A stretch of 64,000 bases of DNA from Rhizobium sp. NXC14. Its GTDB lineage: Bacteria > Pseudomonadota > Alphaproteobacteria > Rhizobiales > Rhizobiaceae. Where the stretch lies: contig NZ_CP021030.1 of assembly GCF_002117485.1 (NCBI RefSeq), forward strand, positions 2,855,001 to 2,919,000, in the 5' to 3' direction. The translations under genes were made by a program, and so were the position numbers. The notes beneath the pieces are model-generated. The model was given only the letters and a program-made list of their open reading frames with translations. It was not told the origin of the DNA and did not search any database. Positions 25,468 through 35,843 of the stretch are shown here, one piece after another. The stretch's first letter is position 1. Each line of letters opens with the position of its first letter.

Positions 25468-25492
25468 AACCGACCAACTCCAGTTCCGTTCC
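25468..25492 (-). promoter_or_regulatory. Candidate EcfG promoter of the pyruvyl transferase operon
   Basis: On the reverse strand GGAAC (25492-25488), 17 spacer bases and GTT (25470-25468), 33 bases before the ATG at 25434. It has the same spacing as the three forward-strand sites in this island. Confidence 0.68.
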
Positions 25493-25553
25493 CAACAAAC
25501 CGCAGCTCGCCTCTTGGTTCGGGAGCAGCTTTCTTCAGTATGTCGCAATGAAT

Positions 25554-25586
25554 CAGATAACCCCCAGCTCAGCCGGGGGTTATCTG
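25554..25586. terminator. Strong hairpin downstream of ilvC
   Basis: A perfect 12-base-pair stem, CAGATAACCCCC/GGGGGTTATCTG, with a 9-base loop, lies 58 bases beyond the ilvC stop. There is no clean T-run on either strand, so it may be a transcript-stabilising or Rho-assisted end rather than a classical terminator. Confidence 0.5.
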
Positions 25587-25643
25587 CAGTCTGGAGGCTG
25601 GAGCTTTTACTCCGGCCTTTCCGTTTTGCTTCGCTGAAACAGC

Positions 25644-26699
<1,056 letters not shown>

Positions 26700-26713
26700 T
26701 CATTAAGGCGAAA

Positions 26714-27379
26714 TCAGCCGAGAGCCGGCATCTCCGCCAGAACCTTCTCCGTGCCGTAAAGCCGGAGGAAGGCGGTCACCGCCCTCTCCGCCTGGCGTGC
26801 GGTATCCTTGAGGCCCGGTTCGCCGAGCAGCATGCGCACATGCAGGTCGGAAACGACAAGGCCGTAAAGCGTGTGATAGGCTTCGTCGGCATCGGCAAAG
26901 CGCAGGAGCCCTGCCCTCTTGCCGGCATCGATCAGCGCCATGGCGCGCCGGTCAATCTGGCGGCGGCCGCGTTCGAGCAGGAGCTTGCCGAGCTTCGAGC
27001 CGTCGCGGTGGGATTGGCCGATCGCCAGCCGGTTCAGCGCCAGCGAGACGTCGCCGGCGAGCACTTCCAGCAGGTCGCGGGCGAAGATGACGACATGGTC
27101 GTGCAGGCTCGTCGCCGTAAGCCGTTCGCCGTTGCGCTCGAAGGTGCGCACCTTGCTCGCCTGATAGGCGATCATCGCCGACAATAAGCCGTCGCGATCG
27201 CCGAACCACTTGTAGAGGCTTTCCTTCGAGCAATTGGCGGCGCGCGCAACACCCGAGGTCGTCAGCGCCTTCTCGCCGCCATCAACGAGCAGCCGCAGCG
27301 CCTGCTCCAGAACGGCGTTCTGGCGCGACGAAAATTCGCTCGGCTCAGCAATATCGACGGACACGGTCACGGCTCCCAT
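26714..27379 (-). CDS. TetR family transcriptional regulator
   Basis: A 221-residue TetR regulator. The N-terminal helix-turn-helix runs over about residues 20-66 (LVDGGEKALTTSGVARAANCSKESLYKWFGDRDGL); the ligand-binding C-terminal half resembles TetR_C families with YHTLYGLVVSDLHVRMLLG. A 16-base perfect palindrome ends four bases before the start codon and is the likely autoregulatory operator. Whether it also controls ilvC just downstream on the same strand is open. Confidence 0.87.
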   Translation of the reverse strand: MGAVTVSVDIAEPSEFSSRQNAVLEQALRLLVDGGEKALTTSGVARAANCSKESLYKWFGDRDGLLSAMIAYQASKVRTFERNGERLTATSLHDHVVIFARDLLEVLAGDVSLALNRLAIGQSHRDGSKLGKLLLERGRRQIDRRAMALIDAGKRAGLLRFADADEAYHTLYGLVVSDLHVRMLLGEPGLKDTARQAERAVTAFLRLYGTEKVLAEMPALG

Positions 27380-27382
27380 ATA

Positions 27383-27398
27383 CGTACCGTACGGTACG
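27383..27398. promoter_or_regulatory. Palindromic operator of the TetR gene
   Basis: CGTACCGTACGGTACG is a perfect 16-base palindrome placed directly upstream of the TetR start at 27379. The position in the leader or promoter fits an autorepression site. Confidence 0.65.
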
Positions 27399-27551
27399 GT
27401 TCGCGACCTTTATGCGGCAATCCGATCAGGCCGTCAAGCAGGCCCGGCAGATTTTTATACGGGAAAGGCCGGTGGCGCACCAGAATTGGATAGGCGGACA
27501 CCGGATTGAGATTCCATAATGCTGCATAATGTCATTTGCCGGGAGATTTCT

Positions 27552-28010
27552 ATGTCGCGTCTACCTGCTGCCCTTCTCCTAGCCGGAGCGATGCTCCTGG
27601 TAACGACGCCCTTCACCGGTCGCGCCGCCGCGCAGTCGGATAGTGAAGTCTATAACCGCATCGAGGAATTGCACGGTGATGCCGCCGGCATCGACCGGCC
27701 GCTGCGCCAACTCGTCCAGGCGATGCGCACCGGCGATGCCGAGACCATCGCAGGCCTTGCCGAATATCCCCTGAGCGTAAAGGCAGATGGCGAAACCTAT
27801 AATGTCGAAAACGCCGAGGATTTCATCGAGAATTTCGACGATCTGGTGACGCCGGAGACCCGTCGCGCTGTCGGCGGCCAGCAATATGAGGATCTCTTCG
27901 TCAGCAGCGAAGGAGTCATGCTTGCAAATGGCGCTGTCTGGATGGGTGCAGTCTGCGACGACAACGCCTGCGAGGAAAGCCATTGGGCGATCATCGCCAT
28001 CAATAACTAG
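27552..28010 (+). CDS. Exported protein of unknown function
   Basis: A 152-residue protein with a signal peptide (hydrophobic residues 5-24, cleavage near GRAAAQ). The mature region, EELHGDAAGIDRPLRQLVQAM and ETIAGLAEYPLSVKADG, resembles small periplasmic SnoaL/NTF2-like or lumicin-type folds, but no family is certain. Two cysteines near the C-terminus (VCDDNACEESHW) could form a disulfide. The start at 27552 follows GGGAGATTTCT. It is a single gene, convergent with the FGGY kinase. Confidence 0.75.
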   Translation: MSRLPAALLLAGAMLLVTTPFTGRAAAQSDSEVYNRIEELHGDAAGIDRPLRQLVQAMRTGDAETIAGLAEYPLSVKADGETYNVENAEDFIENFDDLVTPETRRAVGGQQYEDLFVSSEGVMLANGAVWMGAVCDDNACEESHWAIIAINN

Positions 28011-28036
28011 TTCGCGGCATTTGCCGCGCAGCGCTG

Positions 28037-29668
28037 TCAGCCATCGCTGCGAAGCTTGCGCGCCAAAGTCTGAAGCTCCTTGAACGCTTCGTAACGCCTG
28101 CGGTGAAGATCTGAAATCTCGCCTTCTGACGGCTGAAAACGCTTTTCCACCTTGGTGAGATCGCTCATTGCCTCGCCAACATCGGCAAATTGCCGGCCGG
28201 CGACAGCGCCGAGAATGGCCGCTCCCAGCAATACCGGCTCCTCTGCCTTCGTCGCCACCACTGGCTTGCCGCTCGCATCGGCGAGCACCTGGCGGACGAG
28301 ATCGTGCTGACCGGCCCCGCCGCTGATGACGATGTTATCGACGGTCACGCCCGCCTCGGCCTGCGTGTCGATGATCTGCCTGAGGCCGTAGCCGATGCCG
28401 CAAAGCCCGGCGATGTAGAGCGCGACCATGTTGTCGACGTCCCGTTCCATGCCGAGACCGGCAACGACCGCGCGGGCGTGCGGATCGGCAAAGGGTGCAC
28501 GGTTGCCGAGGAATTCGGGAACGACATGCAGCCCGGCCGCCAGCCTGACGGCGTCGGAAGAACGGCCCGCCTTGCGGGTGGCCATGTCGGCAAGCAGGAC
28601 CGGCAGCGCAACGCCGGCGCTCTTCGAAAGCTCCCTCGCCTCCCTGGCCGCGGGATGGAAGGAGAGGAGATGGTCGATCGCCGCACCGGCGGCGCTCTGG
28701 CCTCCCTCGTTCAGCCAGAGGCCCGGCACCATCGCCGAATAATAGGGCCCCCAGACACCGGGCACGAAAGACGGTTCTGTCGTCGATGTCATCGTGCAGG
28801 AAGAGGTCCCGAAGACATAGGCAAGGTTGGCTCGCGGATCGGCGCCGACGGTTCCGACACCGCCCGCATGAGCATCGATCAGCCCGGCTGCCACGGCAGT
28901 TCCGGGCGTCAGCCCGAGTTCCTCCGCCGCAGCCGCGCTCAGCCCCTGGCCGAGCGCCGAACCGGGCTCGACAATGACTTTGCCGATGCGGGCAAACCCT
29001 TCCTCCGCCAGCACGCCGAGACCGATCTGATGGAAATAACCGCTGTCCCACCGCTTCTCATGAGCGAGATAGGTCCATTTGCAGGTGACCGTGCAGGTCG
29101 AGCGCGAGAGGTCGCCGGTCGCTCGCCAGGTGAGGAAATCCGCAAGATCGAAGAATTGCCAGGCGGCATCGAATACCTGGGGGCGGTTTTCCCTGAGCCA
29201 GAGAAGCTTGGGCGTCTCCATCTCGGGCGAGATGCGGCCGCCGACATAGCGCAGCACGTCATGCCCGACGGCGTTGATGCGCTCCGCCTGCGGGACGGCG
29301 CGGTGGTCCATCCAGACGATGATGTCCCGGTCCGGATCTTCCGAAGGCCCGACTGGAAGCGGCTTGCCCCCTTCGCCGAGGACGACGAGCGAGCAGGTGG
29401 CGTCAAAACCGAGCCCGACCACTGAAGCCGGATCGACGCCGGCTGCGGCGACGGCCTCTCGCACAGCCGCGCAAACGGCGCTCCAGATTTCGCTGCTCGA
29501 TTGTTCGACGATGGAACCGGCTTCATGAAACAGGCTGATATTCCGCTTGGCGGAGGCAAGCATGCTGCCGGCCATATCGAACAGGCCGGCCCGGGCGCTG
29601 CCGGTGCCGACATCGACGCCGATGACATATTTGGCGCCGGCTTCTGCGGTGTGAGATGTGTCGCTCAT
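28037..29668 (-). CDS. FGGY family carbohydrate kinase (ribulokinase-like)
   Basis: A 543-residue sugar kinase. IGVDVGTGSARAGLFD near residue 16 is the phosphate 1 motif of the ASKHA fold; VWMDHRAVPQAERIN and DATCSLVVL are typical of the pentulose branch (TIGR01315-type 5-carbon kinases), and ISGGAGQHDLVRQVLAD is the adenosine motif. It is the distal gene of the importer operon, separated by about 160 bases from the HAD gene. It would phosphorylate the imported or released sugar, probably a ketopentose or polyol-derived sugar. Confidence 0.87.
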   Translation of the reverse strand: MSDTSHTAEAGAKYVIGVDVGTGSARAGLFDMAGSMLASAKRNISLFHEAGSIVEQSSSEIWSAVCAAVREAVAAAGVDPASVVGLGFDATCSLVVLGEGGKPLPVGPSEDPDRDIIVWMDHRAVPQAERINAVGHDVLRYVGGRISPEMETPKLLWLRENRPQVFDAAWQFFDLADFLTWRATGDLSRSTCTVTCKWTYLAHEKRWDSGYFHQIGLGVLAEEGFARIGKVIVEPGSALGQGLSAAAAEELGLTPGTAVAAGLIDAHAGGVGTVGADPRANLAYVFGTSSCTMTSTTEPSFVPGVWGPYYSAMVPGLWLNEGGQSAAGAAIDHLLSFHPAAREARELSKSAGVALPVLLADMATRKAGRSSDAVRLAAGLHVVPEFLGNRAPFADPHARAVVAGLGMERDVDNMVALYIAGLCGIGYGLRQIIDTQAEAGVTVDNIVISGGAGQHDLVRQVLADASGKPVVATKAEEPVLLGAAILGAVAGRQFADVGEAMSDLTKVEKRFQPSEGEISDLHRRRYEAFKELQTLARKLRSDG

Positions 29669-29828
29669 GATCTCTCGTTTCGGATCGGCAAGGATCGGGT
29701 TGATTAGCAGCTGCAGTCGATCTTCAATGTCTGTTGTCTGGAAAAATCCCCGCCTCCAGGGACATTACGCGGTCACGGCGACATGGCAAGGAGGCTGGCG
29801 CTGAACGCGCCCTCCGCCCGGGGCGCCA

Positions 29829-30545
29829 TCACAGCCTCCCTCCGACTTTTTCCAGAATGGCGGGGAGCTCCCCCGCCCCAGTCGCAACGGCGGCGGCTCC
29901 GGCGGCATCAAGCACGGCGCGGCGGCCCGGCCTCGGATCGGCCGGATCGACGAATCCGATGGCCGTCATGCCTGCGGCGATTGCTGCCGCCACACCATGA
30001 ACGCTGTCGTCGATCATGATGCATCTGGCCGGCCGGGCCCGGAAACGCTCGGCGCAATGCAGCAGCAGATCGGGGGCCGGCTTCGGCCGGGAGACGAATT
30101 CGGCGCTGAAGACGCCTTCCCCAAAGGCGCTCCAGAGATCGAGTTTGCCCAAGCTGTTGCGCAGCCGCCGCATCGTGCTGTTCGATGCGACGCATTTAGG
30201 GCGGTCGAGACTGTTGACGACCTCGGCAATGCCGGCAATGGGCGTCAGCGAGCGCGCGAATTCCTCGAATAGATGAAGATGCCACTTTTCGAACAACGTA
30301 GCGATATCGATGATCCCGTATTCGTGCCGGCACATCTCGGCGATGATGCTTTCCGAATTGCCGGTGAACTTGACATGAGCCTGCGCTGCGGTGATCGCAA
30401 TGCCTGCGCCTTGGAGCGTTTCCGCCAGGGTACGGCTGGCAATCGGTTCGCTGTCGATCAGCACGCCGTCGCAATCGAAGATCACGAGATCGACGCTGTC
30501 CATGGTGCCTGACATGCCGGGATAATCGATGCGGCTATTGAGCAT
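29829..30545 (-). CDS. HAD family phosphatase
   Basis: A 238-residue HAD hydrolase of the beta-phosphoglucomutase-like subfamily. Motif I is FDCDGVLIDSEP (nucleophile Asp about residue 24), motif II CVASNSTMRR, motif III RPKPAPDLLL and motif IV CIMIDDSVHGVAAA. It starts three bases after the glycerophosphodiesterase stop and so is in the same operon. A sugar phosphate or glycerol phosphate released by the preceding enzyme is the likely substrate; mutase activity is not excluded. Confidence 0.87.
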   Translation of the reverse strand: MLNSRIDYPGMSGTMDSVDLVIFDCDGVLIDSEPIASRTLAETLQGAGIAITAAQAHVKFTGNSESIIAEMCRHEYGIIDIATLFEKWHLHLFEEFARSLTPIAGIAEVVNSLDRPKCVASNSTMRRLRNSLGKLDLWSAFGEGVFSAEFVSRPKPAPDLLLHCAERFRARPARCIMIDDSVHGVAAAIAAGMTAIGFVDPADPRPGRRAVLDAAGAAAVATGAGELPAILEKVGGRL

Positions 30546-30548
30546 GCC

Positions 30549-31277
30549 TCACCCCCGCGCCTGCAAGGCGAGGTCCGGACGGTCCGTGGTTATCTGTCTG
30601 ATCGGTTTGGCAAGCCAATATTCGAGATCGCTCATTTCGTTCGGAACCCAGGCCCCGAGCCGGTCGAGCGGCACGAGCCTGGTGATCTCCTCCCACTTCG
30701 CCTGAAGCAGCGACTTTTCGACGGCGATGATATCCGAATATTGCATCATCAGGCTGAGGCCGCTCGCAAGGCCGAGACGCTCGGCAGACTTGGCGTCGAA
30801 GGACGACAAGGTGCGAATTCCAGGGGCGGCCTTGCGAATATCGGCAAGCACGTCGGGATGAAAACTCGTCAGGATCGAGCGCTCCATAAGACCAAGCCGC
30901 TCGACGGCGGCAAATGCCTCGGCGGCGAGCCCCTCGTAAGGCGTCCCATCGGCGTGGGTCTTCAGTTCGATATGAAGCTCGAGGGGCGTATTCTTGAAGA
31001 CGGCGAGGACCTCTTCCAGGGTGGGGATCGCTTCCCCGTCACTGTCCTTGAGGCTGATTTCACGATGTTTTCCTGAGCCGAGATCGGCGACCGGCCCGCG
31101 CGCATCCGTTGTGCGCTCCAGCGTCGGGTCGTGAATGACGAGCATTTCGCCCGAACGCGTCAGGTGGATGTCGAACTCCACGCCGTCGACAGGCATCTGC
31201 GCGAGTTTGCGGAAGCCCGAGAGACTGTTCTCGGGCCAGAGATTGCGGCCGCCACGGTGGCCGATGATATGCACCAT
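30549..31277 (-). CDS. Glycerophosphodiester phosphodiesterase family protein
   Basis: A 242-residue cytosolic GDPD TIM-barrel enzyme. IIGHRGGRNLWPENSLSGF carries the catalytic His and Arg, VEFDIHLTRSGEMLVIHDPTLERTT the metal ligands and second catalytic His, and LHIELKTH a further metal ligand. There is no signal peptide, so it acts after uptake. Set between permease and HAD genes, it suggests that the importer brings in a glycerophosphodiester or similar compound which is then cleaved. Confidence 0.9.
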   Translation of the reverse strand: MVHIIGHRGGRNLWPENSLSGFRKLAQMPVDGVEFDIHLTRSGEMLVIHDPTLERTTDARGPVADLGSGKHREISLKDSDGEAIPTLEEVLAVFKNTPLELHIELKTHADGTPYEGLAAEAFAAVERLGLMERSILTSFHPDVLADIRKAAPGIRTLSSFDAKSAERLGLASGLSLMMQYSDIIAVEKSLLQAKWEEITRLVPLDRLGAWVPNEMSDLEYWLAKPIRQITTDRPDLALQARG

Positions 31278-31305
31278 CGTCTGAATATCCTTGAGATGTC
31301 GCGTG

Positions 31306-32226
31306 TTACTTTCCGGAGTCCACCAGTCCCTTTGTGAACCAGCGTTGCATGAAGAGAATGACAGCCGCCGGCGGCAGCATGACGAGCAGCGCAGCGCTCA
31401 TCGCAATGTTCCAGGCGGGCGCGGAGTCGGAGACCGGGACGAGCTGCTTCAGCCCGAGGACGGCCGTTCCCATCTCCTTGTTGGTGGTGAAGAGCAGCGG
31501 CCACAAATACTGGTTCCAGCCATAGAGAAACAGGATGATCGATAGCGCAGCGATATTGGCGCTCGACAGCGGCAGCAGGATATCCTTGAAGAACTTCAGA
31601 GGGCCGGCGCCGTCGAGCTTGGCCGCCTCGCAAAGTTCGTCGGGAACGGTCAGGAAAAACTGCCGGAACAGGAAGGTCGCCGAGGCGGAGGCGATCAGCG
31701 GCAGGATCAGGCCAGCATAGCTGTTGACCATGGTCCATTTCAACGAGGCTTCGATGCTGTATCCGGTCAGGTCTTCGACGATACCGGACAGGCCGATCGT
31801 GCCAGCCAGCCAGCGGATCGGCCCGGCCGCATCTGCGACCGCTTCATAGGTCGGAATAATGCGGACCTCGACCGGAAGCATCAGCGACACGAAGATCAGC
31901 CAGAACGCCGTCATGCGGAACGGGAAGCGGAAATAGGTGACGCCGAACGCGGCGATCAGCGAGATCGCCAGCTTGCCGACGACGATGCCGGCGGTGACGA
32001 TGATCGAATTCAGGAACAGCTGGGAGAACTCGCCCTGTTGCCAGGCGGCGGCCAGGTTTTCGAAGAAATGCGAGCCCGGCACCACCGGGAACGGCGCCTG
32101 CTGAACCTCCTGCAAGGTCAGCGAGCCGGCGACGAAGGCGAAGTAGAGCGGCAGGCAGACAAAAGCCGCGCCGATCAGCAATATGGCGTGGCAGAAGATC
32201 GAAAGACCGAGATGGCGTTCGGGCAT
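31306..32226 (-). CDS. ABC sugar/glycerophosphodiester permease, UgpE/MalG type
   Basis: A 306-residue inner-membrane permease with six hydrophobic segments. The EAA loop is read in ELCEAAKLDGAGPLKFFKDILLP-like form near residue 207 (seen here as DELCEAAKLDGAG). The final WFTKGLVDSGK is the characteristic C-terminus of MalG/UgpE-type CUT1 permeases. It starts two bases before the stop of the partner permease. Together with it and the binding protein it forms a CUT1-family importer. Confidence 0.9.
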   Translation of the reverse strand: MPERHLGLSIFCHAILLIGAAFVCLPLYFAFVAGSLTLQEVQQAPFPVVPGSHFFENLAAAWQQGEFSQLFLNSIIVTAGIVVGKLAISLIAAFGVTYFRFPFRMTAFWLIFVSLMLPVEVRIIPTYEAVADAAGPIRWLAGTIGLSGIVEDLTGYSIEASLKWTMVNSYAGLILPLIASASATFLFRQFFLTVPDELCEAAKLDGAGPLKFFKDILLPLSSANIAALSIILFLYGWNQYLWPLLFTTNKEMGTAVLGLKQLVPVSDSAPAWNIAMSAALLVMLPPAAVILFMQRWFTKGLVDSGK

Positions 32227-32228
32227 GG

Positions 32229-33194
32229 CTACACCTGGTAATTGACCTTGCGCTCGAGAGCGCGGAATTGAACGATGGTGAAGAGGATGGCAATCAGCAT
32301 CAAAAGCACGGATTGCGCGGCCGACGAGCCGAGGTCTAGCTGCACGAAACCATCCTGATACACCTTGTAGACCAGACTGTTCGTCGCCCCGGCCGGGCCG
32401 CCGCGGGTGACCGCGTCGATAATGCCGAAGGTTTCAAACAGGCCGTAGACGAAGTTCATCACCACGAGGAAGAAGATCGTCGGCGAGATCAGCGGAAGTG
32501 AAATCGTGAAGAAGCGCCGGACGGGTCTTGCGCCGTCGAGCTTTGCCGCTTCCAGAAGCGAGACAGGCACAGCAAGCAATGCGGCGACGAGAAATATGTA
32601 GTCGTAGCAGACATTCTTCCAGACAGAAGCGATGGTCACCAGCAGCTGCGCATCGAAAGGCCGCCGGTTCGGATCCCAGTCGAAGCCGAACCCGTGCAGA
32701 AGCTGCGCGATCGGCCCAACCGCCGGATTGAACAGGAAGGCCCAGATCACGCCCGATATGACAGGCGCGATCGCATAGGGAAGGAGGATGATGCTCTTGT
32801 AGATCCCCCTGCCCCTGATCACAAAATCGGTCGCGAAGGCAAACAGCCCGGCAAGCAGAAGCGTCGCGCAGTTCTGTGCAACGGTGAACCAGAGCGTGAA
32901 CAGCGCGCTGCCGCGATATTCCGGGCTGGCGAAGAGATTGTAGAAATTTGTCAGTCCGATGAAAATCTCGGTGCCGCCGAAGGGATCGACCTGAACGAAG
33001 GCCAGCGATAGCGCCTTGTAAGAGGGAATGAAAAAGAAGAACAGCAGGATCAGCAGCTGCGGCGCGACAAGGCCGAAGGCAAGCCACGGTCTGTTGAAGT
33101 GGGCGGACTTCAACCCGGGCTCCGACGGCTGCGCGACCGAGCGGCCCGTCGACAGAAGATCGGGGATGCGAAGGCGCCGCGCGGCGCCTTCCAT
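32229..33194 (-). CDS. ABC sugar/glycerophosphodiester permease, UgpA/MalF type
   Basis: A 321-residue permease with six to seven hydrophobic segments (first at about residues 36-58) and an EAA loop LLEAAKLDGARPVRRFF. The start is uncertain: the ATG at 33194 has GGGAAGG directly before it, and an ATG at 33221 overlapping the binding-protein stop is the other candidate. The much longer open frame to 33467 lies within the binding-protein gene and is rejected. CUT1-type importer, second gene of the operon. Confidence 0.87.
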   Translation of the reverse strand: MEGAARRLRIPDLLSTGRSVAQPSEPGLKSAHFNRPWLAFGLVAPQLLILLFFFFIPSYKALSLAFVQVDPFGGTEIFIGLTNFYNLFASPEYRGSALFTLWFTVAQNCATLLLAGLFAFATDFVIRGRGIYKSIILLPYAIAPVISGVIWAFLFNPAVGPIAQLLHGFGFDWDPNRRPFDAQLLVTIASVWKNVCYDYIFLVAALLAVPVSLLEAAKLDGARPVRRFFTISLPLISPTIFFLVVMNFVYGLFETFGIIDAVTRGGPAGATNSLVYKVYQDGFVQLDLGSSAAQSVLLMLIAILFTIVQFRALERKVNYQV

Positions 33195-33207
33195 CCTTCC
33201 CAAGGTT

Positions 33208-34566
33208 CTACTTTGCTGCATGAAGCTGCTCATACTGGCGAAGGATCTGGTTTCCGCGGGTCGCCGCCGCATCCAGCGCCTGTTGCGGGGTCTTCTGGCC
33301 GGTCCAGACGCCCTGGATCTCTTCCACCAGAAGTGCCATCGACTGGTTATGATTGCCGAAGCGGAAGCCGCGCGAATTGTCTGTCGGGGTACCGCGCGTG
33401 AGCTGGAGAATGGCGATCTCGCGGGTCGGGTGGTCCTTGAAGTAGCCCTCGGACTTGGCCTGCTCATAGGCTGTATTCGTCACCGGGACATAGCCTGTCT
33501 GCTTGCTCCACCAGACCTGCGTCTTCGGTGAGGCGACGAAGTTCAGGAAGGCCGCCGCGCCGGCATATTCTTCTTCCGACTTGCCTTTGAGAACCCAGAG
33601 CGCCCCGCCGCCAATGGTGCTGTTTTTCGGCTCGATGCCTTCCTCATGCGGCAGGAACGTTGCGCTCCAATTGAATTTCGCGCCGCTCTCGACGGCGGCG
33701 TGCGCCGCGGTGGAGGCCACATAAGTCGAGCAGGTTCCAGAGGTGAACAGCTGGTCCGGCGAGAGCCCCTGCCCGGCGATCTGCAGGATGCCGGCGTCCA
33801 TCCACGTCTTGAGGCGTGTCACCTGACCGACCATCAATGGGCTCTTGTTGAAGATGAATTCGGTGTCGAGGCCGCCGAAGCCATTCGCCTTGGTACCGTA
33901 AGGCTGGTCCTGGATCGCCGCGTAGTTCTCGATCAGGCTCCAGTAGAAGTCGTTCGCAAGCGCCATCTGGCACTTCGAGACACCTTTCTCCTTGATAGCG
34001 CGCAGTTGCTTGTCGAGCTCCTGCCAGGTCTGGCCCGGCTTGTCGAAGCCGGCTGCCTTGAAGTGATCGGCATTGTACCAGAAGATCGGCGTTGAGCTGT
34101 TGAAGGGCATCGCCGCCGGCTTGCCGTCGACCAGATAGAAGCCCGCGACCGGCGCGACGAAATCATTCCAGTCGACCTTGTAGCCTTCCTTCTCCATCAG
34201 CTGCGGCACTGGAATGATGGCGCCGGAATTGTACATGGTGAGGAACCCGCGCTCGGCGGCCTGGATCAGCACCGGCTGCTGATGGACGCGGTAGGCGGCC
34301 ACCATCGCCGCCATGGTCTCCTCGTAATTGCCTTTGCCGATGCCGACGACCTCGTATTTGTCCTGCGAGGCGTTGAAGTCCTTAATCAGCTGGGTGGTGA
34401 TTTCGGCCAAGCGGCCGCCTGCCGCATTCCACCATTCGATCTTGACGCGATCGGCGGCGCTGGCGTGGCCTGCATTCGTCAGCCCGAGCCCCACCAGTGC
34501 AGCGCCCGCCGCGAATGACCGGATTGTCCGTCCGAAACGGGATCCTATCAAAGACATTGCCGTCAT
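33208..34566 (-). CDS. ABC sugar/glycerophosphodiester binding protein, UgpB type
   Basis: A 452-residue periplasmic binding protein with a long signal peptide (hydrophobic residues about 18-33, cleavage near HASA). The mature start VKIEWWNAAGGRLAE and later FWYNADHFKAAGFDKPGQTWQEL match UgpB-like family 1 binding proteins, as does MPFNSSTPIFWYN. GAGAGGAAAAC precedes the ATG at 34566. First gene of the leftward operon, sharing its promoter region with the divergent ATPase gene. The ligand is inferred as a glycerophosphodiester-like or sugar compound. Confidence 0.9.
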   Translation of the reverse strand: MTAMSLIGSRFGRTIRSFAAGAALVGLGLTNAGHASAADRVKIEWWNAAGGRLAEITTQLIKDFNASQDKYEVVGIGKGNYEETMAAMVAAYRVHQQPVLIQAAERGFLTMYNSGAIIPVPQLMEKEGYKVDWNDFVAPVAGFYLVDGKPAAMPFNSSTPIFWYNADHFKAAGFDKPGQTWQELDKQLRAIKEKGVSKCQMALANDFYWSLIENYAAIQDQPYGTKANGFGGLDTEFIFNKSPLMVGQVTRLKTWMDAGILQIAGQGLSPDQLFTSGTCSTYVASTAAHAAVESGAKFNWSATFLPHEEGIEPKNSTIGGGALWVLKGKSEEEYAGAAAFLNFVASPKTQVWWSKQTGYVPVTNTAYEQAKSEGYFKDHPTREIAILQLTRGTPTDNSRGFRFGNHNQSMALLVEEIQGVWTGQKTPQQALDAAATRGNQILRQYEQLHAAK

Positions 34567-34661
34567 TTCGTTTTCCTCTCCATTGCCTTTGTTCGCCGAC
34601 CGGTGCGTGGAGCGCCGGTCAACCCCTCCCAGAGCGGCGATAAAACAAGGTTGGGGTCACT

Positions 34662-34693
34662 TGTTACAAATGTCAATAGCGTGTTACAAATGT
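34662..34693. promoter_or_regulatory. Tandem direct repeats, likely SorC-type operator
   Basis: TGTTACAAATGT occurs at 34662-34673 and again at 34682-34693, exactly 20 bases apart, which places both on the same DNA face. They lie between the divergent binding-protein and ATPase genes. The SorC-type regulator encoded just downstream is the natural ligand. Confidence 0.6.
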
Positions 34694-34718
34694 ATGACGA
34701 CCTCGGGGGAAGGATATC

Positions 34719-35753
<1,035 letters not shown>

Positions 35754-35843
35754 CAGGTGAAGCGGCTGACGACGGGCTCCTGCGATTGACAAGCTCCGGG
35801 GATTTGAGATCCATGGCGTAGAAGCGGAGGCGCAGATTATCGC

